This document shows positions 34,351 through 45,350 of a stretch of 64,000 nucleotides of DNA, piece by piece. Location: the NCBI GenBank assembly GCA_032209605.1, contig JASFXZ010000014.1:17751231-17815230 (forward strand). The letters run 5' to 3'. Every line of letters begins with the position of its first letter. Position 1 is the first letter of the stretch. Origin of the DNA: Mactromeris polynyma (lineage: Eukaryota; Mollusca; Bivalvia; Venerida; Mactridae). The position numbers and the translations under genes were made by a program. The notes beneath the pieces were generated by a model. That model was given only the letters and a program-made list of their open reading frames with translations. It made no database searches and was not told the origin of the DNA.

Positions 34351-36217
34351 TATATCTGTATCTGTATCTTTTACGTTGACAAGATGGCGTAATTGTCAAC
34401 GGAGAGGGCGCAGATGTTAATTTAAATATTGAGCGCGACTTAATCAGTTTTTCAAAATTTCTGTGGTTCGAGCACTAACTATATTGTCACTGTGACTGAG
34501 CTGATTCCACTCTGTTATTGTTCTCACGAAAAAATAGTTCTTGTACACTTGTGAGTTTGTTCATTTAGTAGCGTAACACTTGGTTAAATTAACATTTTCA
34601 AAGTATTTATAGCTCTTAGCATGAATTTGACGTTTGTACCTTACTGGTTCAAAATATGAAGCAAGTGGTATGGCTGGCATGAGCCCCTCAACCACCTTGT
34701 ACATTAATGTGAGGCGTAGCTGTTTCCTCCGTTCTTGGAAGATTGGAAAGTCAAGGTCATTTAGCATCTTTGTGACGCAGCCTTGGTCGCGTGATTTGTA
34801 GTCCCTGCTCATGAAGCATGAAAGCCTTTTGTAGTATCCTTTCCAGTTTGTCAATTTCAAATACGGATCCCATATCACTGCACCATACTCCAGGGTAGAG
34901 CACACTTATGATATGTATGATGAGTTCCTGCATTTAGCTGGGCTGTGGCTCAGGTTTCGACGAATAAAGCCTAATGTATAGGAGGCTTTCTAGCAGATGT
35001 TGTTTATGTGGGTGGTCCACTTTAAGTCACTGGAGATAATAAGTCCTAGGTAGGGTTCTGTTCTACATCTTTTAGAATAGTATTGTTTAGCTTGTAGAAG
35101 TATATTAATCTTTTTTTTATGCTATATTGAGGATATGATGCACCGGTATATGTCAGTATATTGCAATATGCAACAAACCGTGTTTTTAATTGTAACATTT
35201 TGTTGCATTAAATCTCATTCCCCATTAGTTTGCCCAAGTTTCAAGGTTGTTTAAGTCATTTTGGAGTTCGGTGTGATCTTGGTGACATTTGATTTGCCTT
35301 TTGATCAGTAAGCAGTCGTCTGCAAAGAGTCTTACTTGCGATGTAACAGATTCTGGTAGGTCTTTGATATGACAAAGAAAGAGTGGCCCAAGTACTGTTC
35401 CCTATGGTACTCCTGATTCTATGTGTACGTCTACAACTACACACATATTTCAATGATATAAGAATGATTCTATCAACTCCAGTAGGTTTCCCCAGATACC
35501 ATAGGATTGGAGTTTATGTAAATTTTCTTGTGGGGTACTGTGTCGAAAGCCTTTGAATAATTTAGGGCGAGATCGTCAATTGTAACAGCCAGTTTTGTCC
35601 CACATGAGTAACCAGGATGTTGTGAGGTTCAAAATGTTTTAGCAATGTGTTTGCAGATTACGTTTTCGAGGATCTTGGAAAGTATTGAAGTGAGTGAAAC
35701 TGTGCGGTAGTTGGCAGGTTGGTGCCGATTTCCTTTCTTGAAGTGTGGAGTGATGTTGGCATTGGTCCAGTATTCTGGAAGGGTGCCCGTATCTATGGAT
35801 CTCCGGAAAAGGGCACGGATGCCTGGTGCTAGTTCCTCTGCACAATCTTTTAGCACTCTACTGGGGATATTGTCCCAGGGCTTTTGATACTTGTAAGTTC
35901 TTCAGATGTTTTGCAATACCTTCCGGAGTGATGGTTAGTGGCTCTATGTTGCCTTCTATTTGCTTGGTAGTTTGCGGGACACCCTGTCCATCATCCTTTG
36001 TGAAGACTGAGATGAACTGCTTGATAAGTAGATCTGCTTTCCCCTTAGCTTCATTCACCAAATGTCCCTTAGACAGGAGGGGGGATATGCCAATATTGTC
36101 TTCTCTCTTGCTCTTGATGTATCGCCAAAATGGTTTGCTGTTGTTTTTTGCTAGGCCTTCTTGTATTGTGTCATTCACATAGGTCCATTCTGCTCTATGA
36201 AAAGCTCTCTTGCATTA
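34351..36217 (-). pseudogene. 5'-truncated jockey-like LINE with broken reverse transcriptase
   Basis: Flanked by the 12-bp duplication TTCTATATAGTA (34339-34350 and 36218-36229). Minus-strand reading order: NNSKPFWRYIKSKREDNIG (36178-35858), then after a frameshift CAEELAPGIRALFRRSIDTG and LPEYWTNANITPHFKKGNRH (35856-35629). Next is a catalytic LFADDCLL remnant (~35305-35330), and finally YGAVIWDPYLKL and CVTKMLNDLDF with LMYKVVEGLMPAIP (34905-34561). Several frameshifts and stops separate these blocks. The 3' end carries a GATACA-type simple tail. The copy is dead. Confidence 0.85.
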
Positions 36218-36432
36218 TTCTATATAGTACTATATATATATGGAAGGGATAAAGGGAGAGAACTCATGGCAATCTCCTGTATTCAGTAAAGGATACAAAC
36301 AAAGCCAGCTACAAAGATTCTTGTTGTATTAAAGAAGCATACATACTTTAAACTAGATTAAATTTTTAAACACATCTGCACTGACACTTAGTTACGTAAT
36401 TCAATTATTATTGATACCTATATCATTTAGTA

Positions 36433-37350
36433 CAGTAAAACTTCGAAACCTCGAACAGTTTTGGGTCGAACACAGTAGATACCTCGAACAGGTTCTTAGG
36501 TCCCGGCAAAACCCCTTCTTATTTCATATTAACGAACAGTAGATCACTCGAACGGAGATAGGTCGAACACTCGAACAGGTTGTGCGGTCCCTAGATACCA
36601 TTTCATTCATTGTTCACCCCAGATAGGTCGAACAATACAATAATTCACACCTTTTATGGACCAAGCGATATTCTATTCTTTGTTGACAGGGAAGATTGGT
36701 GACACGTGTTATTCGCACGTAGTGATAATTACTTGATTGTTGCACTATAAACAATACAGTGTACATGTTCTTATGTGACAAACAAATCACTTAAGGGATC
36801 TATTAAATATTTAATGAAGTCCAAACGGGAAATTTTAATTGTTAATTGTCTATTGATTGCCGAGTGAATAAAATTCAGAAATAACAAATTATCGTATTTT
36901 ATAAATATCTTAATCAAAAGCGCAAACATCATTGAGTAAAATCCTTCAAATGTTGATATTGATATAAATACGATCAGACATTAATTACCCTTATCATTAT
37001 CAAAATGAACAACAACGAAAAAAAATAGAACATCGTAATTGTTTACTATCTCGTCTGTATATTATTCTTGTGTGTAAGAATAAACGAATCAATTACTTAA
37101 ATATGTTTTAGTTTTCTTTCATTTCTTTTTAAATTATTATTAAAAAGGAATAATGCTGTGACTATTGATCGACGTGCATGCAGTATGAAAACACTAACAA
37201 CACACAAATAACATGTGTTAAGCATGCTTAGTACACTTGCACCGGTGACAGTTCGTACATATATACGTATATGGTAGATGCCTCGAACAGGTAGATGGCT
37301 CGAACTAATTCCTCGGTCCGACGGCAGTTCGAGGTTTCGAAGTTTTACTG
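36433..37350. mobile_element. pogo/Tigger-type element with perfect 24-bp TIRs
   Basis: CAGTAAAACTTCGAAACCTC at left and its exact complement GAGGTTTCGAAGTTTTACTG at right (24 bp perfect including GAAC), flanked by TA. Subterminal words GGTCGAACA and CTCGAACAG occur at the left and CTCGAACAGG and GCTCGAAC at the right. It is 918 bp without a transposase frame. The perfect TIRs suggest it is relatively young. Confidence 0.85.
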
Positions 37351-37402
37351 TATATAACTTTCAAATAAAAACAATCAACAAGTGACTGACATCTGGAGCA
37401 GA

Positions 37403-37845
37403 GAATAGCTGTCAAAATGGCCCACCGCCGAAACGGCCCAGACGAAACGGCCCAGATTGTTGGACGGAACGGCCCACTTTATTAAATAGATATTTATAGA
37501 TGTTATAATATATTTAAAATAATTATAAATGCTTTGTTATCCTGTTATAAGTACATTTGTGTTTATTTATCTCGTATTTACCAAGTAGAAAAAACGCTTT
37601 AAGCGAGATATATGTATTAAATCTGTTGAACGATTTCTGAACGAAACAGCCAAGATAGTACAACTAAAACAAGGGTTAAATTCTCTTGTATAAATTTGTA
37701 CAAACAGCAATATACTCATAACAGGATAACACAACATGTATCATTATTGATATTTACAATGACATCTAAATATCAAGAAAATTGTGGTCCGTTTTGTCCG
37801 CCAATCTGGGCTGTTTCGGCGGTGGGCTGTTTTGTCTGCATACCC
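37403..37845. mobile_element. Long-TIR element built from AACGGCCCA words
   Basis: Left arm: AAAATGGCCCACCGCCGAAA, CGGCCCAGACGAAACGGCCC and GGACGGAACGGCCCAC. The right arm is the complement (CTGGGCTGTTTCGGCGG and GGGCTGTTTTGTCTG). GAGCAGA lies just outside both ends (37396-37402, 37846-37852), a 7-of-9 match to a 9-bp duplication. Same construction as 1346-2035 and 53417-54493. Confidence 0.65.
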
Positions 37846-37852
37846 GAGCAGA

Positions 37853-38405
37853 CCAGTGCCCCATCCTTTGAAGGAAGGAGATACATCCTAAACTTAATTC
37901 TAACAGACATGAACAGGGTTTATTTTGGCTAATTTGAGAAGATGACCCATGTATATATCCTTCAAATTGGGAATTTTTGCTTTCAATTAAGTACCTGTGA
38001 TACAGTGTCGATTCTCTACGGGGACTCCCCTAATCATAAAACGCGAATCTAGTACCCGTAATCATAGCCACTCCTTTCGTCAAAACCTCTGATAAAATCT
38101 ACACAATAGTATATTCTGGCCTTTTTCTGTCCATTTTGGGAAAAAGACTCTAGATAAATTTGGAAAATTTGCGTCCTAAAATTTGCCAATTTGGAACAAT
38201 TTAATCGCTTCAACTCCAATTTTGGGAATTTTCATAGTTAAAAGAACTGATTTTTCATATCTAAATTTTATATAAACAAAACAAGCATCCTCTACATTTC
38301 TTATATCAACTGTCAACAAGACAAAACATTTATGGGACAAGAATGAAGTTATTCAAAGAGCGGGTCGGTCTAAATACCCCAGGACACCCCAAGACATCCC
38401 AGTCC
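37853..38405. other. No gene seen
   Basis: AT-rich sequence with words such as CCCAAAATGGACAG (complement) typical of dispersed repeats. No exon was accepted. Confidence 0.3.
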
Positions 38406-38412
38406 TGCCTTG

Positions 38413-38630
38413 CGTTCAGTTACGGCAAACGATAGCCCGCTCTCTGTTCAGGACCTATCAAGTGTATTGACCGCCTTGTTTTTATTTTGGTTCCCTGCCT
38501 CAAAGACAGTTAAGGCAGGGAACCAGTCCTGCATTCATTTTGCAATTTGGTTCCCATGTGCAGTCATTATGATACGGTGGTCCAGGGACACACAACATAA
38601 CGTGAGCGACTGTTAGCCGTAACTGAACGC
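38413..38630. mobile_element. MITE with GCGTTCAGTTACGGC termini
   Basis: GCGTTCAGTTACGGCAAACG at left and GTTAGCCGTAACTGAACGC at right. The middle holds an imperfect repeat with GGTTCCCTGCCT and AGGCAGGGAACC facing one another. No coding capacity. Confidence 0.7.
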
Positions 38631-38835
38631 AGTGTTTGGTTAAAATATTCGCGTGCTACATCCGAGTTGCGATAGCGAGTGATATGGAACATTTTTTGCT
38701 TTCCCACAGGTCATAAGCAAAACTCACGCGCTGTTTCATAACGTTTTGGATAGCCTTTACTGAACACAAGGCAGGTGTGTCTTATTCAGAGTTACTTCCC
38801 TTACGAAATCGAAGGTAAGATAATACCAGCTGTGC

Positions 38836-39083
38836 GTTCGGTTAAGGCTAACACTCGCACGAGTAAGAAACTACACTCGCACAAGTAAGAAACTTTGCAC
38901 GCATTTTGCAACCGAATGCTCTGTTTGCCAAAAAGTATGCGCCCCTTCGCTAGCTACCTCGGAGATGCTCGAGCGAGTGGGCGCACAGTGGGTGCATACT
39001 TTTTGGCAAACAGAGCGTTCGGTTGCAAAATGCGTGCACAGTTTCTTACTCGTGCGAGTGCTAGCCTTGAACGAACGCACGGC
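38836..39083. mobile_element. Near-complete hairpin MITE with ~110-bp arms
   Basis: Left arm: GTGCGTTCGGTTAAGGCTAA, CACTCGCACGAGTAAGAAAC, GCATTTTGCAACCGAATGC and TTTGCCAAAAAGTATGCGCC. The right arm is the complement in reverse order. Short frames on both strands are mirror images caused by the palindrome. Confidence 0.8.
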
Positions 39084-39266
39084 AGGTCGCTCAAGTAGGT
39101 GCATTTTAGTAGGTGCTTCTGATTGGGAATTATTTGGCTTTGGGAATGGGTCAGATAGTCTGACCAATGGGAACTATAGAAAAATGCCTGATACTATTAT
39201 GATACAATAACTAATATGTCTCATCAAAGTTCGATCACATACACGGCCACATTCACAGTTTCTCAC

Positions 39267-39283
39267 CTAAAATCCTCTGCCAT
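39267..39283 (-). CDS. Possible 5' coding exon of the death/protease gene (speculative)
   Basis: Minus-strand ATGGCAGAGGATTTTAG followed by the donor GTGAGA gives MAEDF plus two bases, in a typical first-exon setting. It ends in phase 2, while exon 33579 needs a phase-1 predecessor. At least one unseen exon would be required between them, so membership in this gene is only a possibility. Confidence 0.15.
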
Positions 39284-39950
39284 CGTGGAACAAGGTTCTG
39301 TAATCTGGATTGAAAGAAATGATAGCGTGGAAAAGCAAGGGCAGTAAATGTATAACGATTCCCTTCATCCATTCCTGACGGTTAAAATCCACTTACAGTA
39401 GAATATTTGATTAGAGGGAGAAAACAATCTGTAAAAAAAACTACTTTCGTTTTCAAGATGGTGGAGAGAAATTGTCTACATCAAAGTTCTGGAATGACCG
39501 AAAAGGAACGAAAATATCTAACTCAACATCGATCATCTCCCTTTACTGTTTATACATACAAATAGTAAAGGGAGACCACAGCAAAAATACCAAGTAAACA
39601 AAAATACTGAATTTATAAAAGATTAACACTTAACCTTACTTTAGTAGGTCCGGAAAATCATTTATTGAATTTTACAAAGATAATTCTATACTGAATGGGC
39701 AATGGCGAGGAAACTGTAGTGATGTTGGAGTTTTACATATATATTAATATATATATATCCACATACATGGTTTATTAAATATGTCCGTGATATATCTCTC
39801 ACAACGACACTCTAGTGTTGTACCCTGATCCCAGGTGGAAATAATTGTGATGAACATTGAACATAAAATGCAAGTCAATGAAAATAAGACGAAAATCGTG
39901 GTTTTTAAGAAAGGATAGTAACGTAGCGAGATCAGAGAAGTGGACATATA

Positions 39951-41471
39951 CTGAAAGAAAACAGTTTAGCAAGTTTTTTATATTACCGTTATGGTTATTA
40001 ATATAACAAAACACCTGCATAAAATGTATATATATGATAGCCAGCACGACCCAGAGAACAGGTTTTAAGTAAAAGTGTATGCTTCGGTGAATTTGTTAGA
40101 CTGAAACGTCTAAAAATCTCCAAACAATAGGTAGCACGTACGTGCAGCACGATTTTTTTCAGTATAAAAGGTCAAAACCAAACTATTCCTGTTTCATTTA
40201 TACCACGACCATATAAACCGAACTTAAAAATATTTTATCACGCAATGGGACGTCGCCCATGCAGGAATGACGATAGAACACCGTAATATAGCCGTCAGAA
40301 TGATGACCGTCGGTATGAGTGCTAGAGATGTTGCCAGACATTTTCGTGTACACGAATCTACTATTAGTTGACAGGAAACGTCAAGGACAGACCACGTTCC
40401 GGCAGGCCACGAAAAACAACGCCGAGAGAAGAGCGTTATATCGTCAAGACGTAACCGGTTCATGTCAAGCCGAAAGAAAGCAGTTCCCCCACAGTAATGC
40501 AACTGGTACGAGGGTTTGCGATGGAACCATCCGTAATAGGTTGCGTGCGGCTCGGATTCACGGTCGTCGACCTTACGTTGGCATTCCTTTAACGTTAAGG
40601 CATCGACAGGCTCGTGTGGTATGGGCAAGAATTCATCAGCGAAGGGTCCGTCTGCAGTGGAACAACGTTCTCGATCTTTACTGATGAATCCAGATTCAAC
40701 TTTCGTTTGCCGACGGACGGGTGCGTGTTTGGAGAAGAACGGGTGAAAGGCTCGATCCTGAAAATGTAATTCAGCATGATCGGTACGGTGGCGGTAGTGT
40801 TATGGTTTGAGCGGGCATTTGTCAACATGGTTAAACTGAGCTTGTTACCATAGCTGGTAATCTCAATGCAGTCCGATATTGTGATGAAATTGTCGAGCCC
40901 GTGTTGATACCATTTCTGCGTGAAGGTCACGCGTCGCTGATCCAGCAAGATAATGCCCGCCCACATACTCCTTCAGCGGAACAACGTCGCCGTTCTCGAA
41001 TGACCTGCCAGATAACCAGACCTTTCGCTCATTGAACACATGTGGGACTACCTCGGGCAGAAGGTCAGAGAACGTAATGACGTCAATGACGTACGTGACC
41101 TGGATCGTGCGTTGCACGAAGAGTGCAACAGAATTCCATTACAAAATGTTATCTAGAACACTGATCGCAAGCATGCGAAGAAGATGCATATATAGCTGTA
41201 CGTGCTGCTGTTAATGGAGGTCATACCCGATATTGACTTGTTGTGACTTTCGATCTGAACCCCTATTGGATTTAACGTGATGAATTACGTCGATTTACGG
41301 CTGTTTTTGTTTTAAATTGTTTAAATTGAAGTCATAATAAATGGATCTAATGATATGATATGTACCCGAGTTTATTTGTTATTTGCTTAAACCAGGGCTA
41401 GTATGTACTAGCCCTTAAACATAGAAATTATAGGTTGGTTTATTACAACTTGCTAAACTTTTTTCCTTCAG
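39951..41471 (+). mobile_element. Tc1-like transposon, decayed
   Basis: Termini CTGAAAGAAAACAGTTTAGC and its near-complement GCTAAACTTTTTTCCTTCAG form ~28-bp TIRs, flanked by TA (39949-39950, 41472-41473). It is about 1.5 kb, the usual Tc1 length, and contains the transposase remnant at about 40250-41160. Confidence 0.85.
40250..41160 (+). pseudogene. Tc1/mariner transposase remnant
   Basis: Plus strand in several frames: RDVARHFRVHEST (helix-turn-helix), RLRAARIHGRRPYVGIPLT and WARIHQRRVRLQWNNV, TDESRFNFRLP (first catalytic Asp context), QDNARPH (second Asp) and LIEHMWDYLGQKVRER (third position region). Frameshifts and stops interrupt each block, so it is non-functional. CpG-to-TpG-type changes are plausible but not quantified. 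Confidence 0.85.
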
Positions 41472-41473
41472 TA

Positions 41474-42171
41474 TAAGGGAGACTTTTTAGAAGTGACAAG
41501 TTCATATCACCATATCATGTTGGTCTAAAACTTACCTACAACTGTCTTTAAATACAATATGGTACATGTACTGGCGTGTAAAGGCAAACGTGTGCTGATT
41601 TCATTATTATTAATTATTTCATTAACTTCCTTTTAAACCATGTTTGTTTTAAATATTTGATACCAAACATTGCTCACAAATATTATATGGTTGTGAAATT
41701 TGGTGTCTGGAACTTCACAAATGCTTGGAGTTCAAACTTATGCTGGCAAACACTTCATGTGTGTTGGTAAAAAGAGCTGCACTGATGTTGTTACAAGTGA
41801 TTGTAAGATATACCCACGTACATAGAAACATTGAAACGCTGTGTTCAGTATTGGAAATTCCTATTGCATACGCCATCTGCTAGAATCAATGGATTAACAT
41901 TATTCAGCCTCGAAAAATGAACATTGGCCTGCATCATAGAACTGTTGACAGAGTCTCCGGCGAGGTCCTTAGTTCCCTGCTTTCTGTTATTCGTTATTTC
42001 CTAAGCTGAATAATTTCAACTGTTGATAATAAACAACAGACAGTAATCAAGTTGTATATATATAGCAAGCAATTGAAGCATCATTCTCACTCCACATTAC
42101 CAGTGATGTCATTGGCTGATGAAAGACTATTGACTGATAAGATTGGCATACAAGCTCATATAGCCAGAACC
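41474..42171. other. No gene seen
   Basis: AT-rich non-coding sequence between transposons. Confidence 0.35.
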
Positions 42172-42305
42172 ACAGGAGATCGTCATGAATTTACTCCCTT
42201 TATCCCTTCAACAGTTCTCTTCCTTTGTACTCCAATATCATATATGTACGATGGGAGACAACTCTAGAAGGGTTAAAGGGAGACAACTTGTGATAATCTC
42301 CTGTG
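42172..42305. mobile_element. Short MITE of the ACAGGAGAT family
   Basis: ACAGGAGATCGTCATGAATT at left and AACTTGTGATAATCTCCTGT at right, with TACTCCCTTTATCCCTTC facing GAAGGGTTAAAGGGAG. The flanks GCCAGAACC and GGCAGAACT agree at 7 of 9. Confidence 0.7.
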
Positions 42306-43898
42306 GGCAGAACTGTTGATAAGTGATTTATAGAGGAAGACATTTAGAACATCTAACACCAGTGTCTTACTGAATGTATTTTATGTATTATGAAAAATGT
42401 TATGATGTGAAGATGTTTGCTAATCATATATAAAATACTGCTATTCAAAAGGAAGTTTATTTTCAAGGTAAACACTGGGTCACATCAACTATTTGGTAAA
42501 CATAAATAAGATCAACATCTTCAAGGTCATTTTACAAAAACTTTATTTTGTTATATACATGACTTATAGAACTGTACACCAAGGTGAACATTTCGTCCAC
42601 ATTAACAAAGCATGAAAGTACTAACGTTAAACAAGCTTAAATCCCCAGTACCAATGTTTGCTAGTTTGTTTATTTGCACAGATTTAACAAACCATACCTC
42701 TTAACTACATTCCTACATGATTCATTTCAAGCAAACAATTTTACAACAGATTACATGGTTTCCCTTAGGTGCTGAATCTCAAGGGTCATTTTTACCATTT
42801 TGACTGGATTTTACCTTTTTATAGCCAAACTACCTGTAACTTGACTCTTCAGCCAGAATTGTTAGGGTCATAATGTGGCTTTTTTGGAAATTCCCGGTGT
42901 CAAAGGGTCAACTCTAGGGTGAAATGGAACCCCTGAGATTACTTCAGAAAGGGCGAGACAATGAACTTTAACAACAAAAGGCTGATTCCTTCATTTTTCA
43001 AACAGCCATATAAAAAAATTATCATCTACTGAGTATAAATATTACATCTGCCTCATACTTAGTATATATAATATATATATACACAGACTTGAATACTGTC
43101 AAAAACCAAGGTAAAATAAAACACAAACTATTTTATACTGAAAGAGAAAAGAAGAAAAAGAACAAAAATAATATTCTAACAGTATGGTGCAGATTAAGAT
43201 AATGCGTACAATGCAGTATCATTCATCCGTTTTATCAAGAGCAATATATCAATCAACTTAAAAAAAACTGTACAAATACACAGGAAAGGACAAATAACAT
43301 GAAACTTCCAGTATTCTCAGGCACAAACAATGCTTGTTAAAGCAGCATTACATTTTAATAATGCTATTAATGTAAGTAAAAAACTTGTTTACGTATTCAA
43401 TAAGGAATGACATCCTTGCCGAAAAAATATTTTTTATTTCACTTGCAAAAAATTAAGTCCAGATACATATCAATATCAAACTGATAGAAAATCACTTTGT
43501 GAAAATTAAAAGCAATTCTGGTGGTTTTGAAACAACCATATAGCTAGTAGAATAGAAAAAAATGTTACGCTACTTTAAACACTATACATCAGATGTTTTC
43601 CAACAACATTGCTTTAGACTATTTCTGTAAAAAATGTTCCATAAAATAAAACTACCATGCTTCAACAAATACAGCTAGGGTGTACAGAAATTACAGGCAA
43701 ATGTATACAAATAATAATGACAGTTGTCAAGGGTTCGACTTGGTGCTGAATCTCCAGGGTCATCTTCTTAATTTTTACTGAATTTATGCACAGATTTAAT
43801 TCTTGAAGTGACAATATATTTATCATCACAATACTAGGGTAAGGCAGTAAAGTTCAGAGAGTTTACATTAGAAAAATACGAAATTATATACACCAACT
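42306..43898. other. 3' flank and 3' UTR of the CARF-like gene, with MITE family B copies
   Basis: Contains family B at 42756-42933 (GGTTTCCCTTAGGTGCTG ... GAAATGGAACCCC) and a partial copy at 43734-43800. The rest is AT-rich, with several AATAAA signals on the minus strand. Confidence 0.5.
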
Positions 43899-45350
43899 TT
43901 AGCTCAATTTTTGTTTTTTACTAGGGGGTGGGTTAACAACAACAAAACGTGATAATGCTGAATCAACAATCTTCTGTAGAGATTCTCCCTGCAGAGCTTT
44001 CACATTTCCTCTGACTTTCAACTTGATTTGATTTTTTACACATTCTTTTTTAACCTCTGTGTAAGTTCCGTCATCTTTCAATATTTTCTCTTTTTGGAAG
44101 CATTTATATTCAAACGGAATTGAAAGGGTAGCTTCATCTTCTGAGATCTGAACCAAACTTACAACCTTCTTACCCCCACTTACACTATCATTAACAACAG
44201 CTAGAACAACTGATGATAAATTACTTTCTTTTTGTAATGTTGTATCTGTTTTGTCCAAGGTCTTTGTCGTTGATTCCTTCTGTCCTTGATCATCTGAACC
44301 AAACACTAAAGCCTTAGAAGATTCCTTCTGTCCTTCATCTTCTGTACCTAACACTAAGGGCTTGGTAGACTCATTCTGTCCTTGATCCGGTGAACCTAAC
44401 ACTAAGGGCTTAGTAGGAGGCATGTGTAAATATGTAACAATTTTCCCTGTAGGCGCTATTCCAATCGGTATCATAACATTGGATTGTATAGGTAAGGAAC
44501 ATGCTAACATGTTTCCAGCCTCACTGTTTACAGTTACAGCATTCTCTGCTAAACCTTGCTTCTCAAACATTGAAACATCTTTAACATCTTCATCAGCATC
44601 AGTCATTTCAACATTTGCATCATTGTCATCATTTGTATCAGTAATCTCATTTGAACTTATATCCTTCCCAAAAGCATCTATGGTTGTTCCAATTTCCTTT
44701 TTAACCTGTACTTCACCAGCATCACTGGAACTAGGTAATTCCTCATCTCCTACACTTTTTTCAGGTTTGGCATAATCTGTCTCACTGGAGGTATTTTTTT
44801 CAGAGGAATGTTTATTGGTGGATTTTGAATCATCTTTAACTGAGACATTACCCACAGTTTGATTGCCAGTAGCTAAAGTTGCCAAATTACTTGCGTTTAG
44901 AATAAAATTTTGTGGAATTACAGTGGGAACAGACATGCCATAATTACTCACATACATAGGATTCACTGCTGAAGGGACATAAGTTGCACTAGCTTGCTTC
45001 ATCTGACTGCCAATTACCAAAGCCATTTTTAGTTGCTCAACATCAGTCTTTATCTGCAATAATTCTGCACTTATTGCAGAGACAGTATTAGGCGGTACAG
45101 TTTCACTATCGGGAGGAGTATCCTCTTCTTCCTTCTTCGGATGTTTTGTTCGTAGCTCTTCCAATGACTGTAGAAGAGCAGCTTTTGTTTTGTCCTCTGG
45201 CACTTTAGATTTACTCTTTGGGACTGCTTCAACTTGAGTTTGTAGTGTAGGTTCATCTGCTGGAGAATCTGCAATTTCCATTTCATGAGAGCCATCTGGT
45301 GAACTTGTATTCTCTCTCGCCAATTGTTTTGCAACAGTGAGTTCTTCAAT
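43899..45350 (-). CDS. Last exon of the CARF-like gene: acidic, repeat-bearing C-terminal half
   Basis: 484 codons from the acceptor CAACTTCAG to TAA. Ser/Thr/Glu-rich and apparently disordered. The acidic run NDDNDANVEMTDADEDVKD is followed by MIPIGIAPTGKIVTYLHMPP and then three tandem units: TKPLVLGSPDQGQNES, TKPLVLGTEDEGQKES and SKALVFGSDDQGQKES. The last ~110 residues look folded (KVVSLVQISEDEATLSIPFE and the KNQIKLKVRGNVKALQGESL stretch) and end in PPPSKKQKLS, a likely nuclear localisation signal. The frame extends upstream to 45364 only through intron. Confidence 0.82.
   Translation of the reverse strand: MEELTVAKQLARENTSSPDGSHEMEIADSPADEPTLQTQVEAVPKSKSKVPEDKTKAALLQSLEELRTKHPKKEEEDTPPDSETVPPNTVSAISAELLQIKTDVEQLKMALVIGSQMKQASATYVPSAVNPMYVSNYGMSVPTVIPQNFILNASNLATLATGNQTVGNVSVKDDSKSTNKHSSEKNTSSETDYAKPEKSVGDEELPSSSDAGEVQVKKEIGTTIDAFGKDISSNEITDTNDDNDANVEMTDADEDVKDVSMFEKQGLAENAVTVNSEAGNMLACSLPIQSNVMIPIGIAPTGKIVTYLHMPPTKPLVLGSPDQGQNESTKPLVLGTEDEGQKESSKALVFGSDDQGQKESTTKTLDKTDTTLQKESNLSSVVLAVVNDSVSGGKKVVSLVQISEDEATLSIPFEYKCFQKEKILKDDGTYTEVKKECVKNQIKLKVRGNVKALQGESLQKIVDSALSRFVVVNPPPSKKQKLS

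Larger units (their letters stand above)
33662..36280. mobile_element. MITE of the ACAGGAGAT family, expanded by a minisatellite and split by a LINE
   Basis: Left end CACGGGAGATTGTAACAAG and right end AACTCATGGCAATCTCCTGT match the termini of the small elements at 14522 and 42172. The 9-bp flanks ACTCAGTAT and ATTCAGTAA agree at 7 of 9 positions. The left arm has grown into a pyrimidine-rich minisatellite (33690-34338). A LINE is inserted in the loop at 34351-36217. Confidence 0.7.

Noticed and set aside
37930..38030. Additional N-terminal exon of the death/protease gene (open minus frame after a CACAG acceptor)
   Set aside because: The available donors give the wrong phase for exon 33579, and the frame runs into the end of a transposable element.
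40224..41117. Intact Tc1 transposase gene on either strand
   Set aside because: Catalytic blocks are spread over different frames with stops between them. The long minus-strand frames are shadows.
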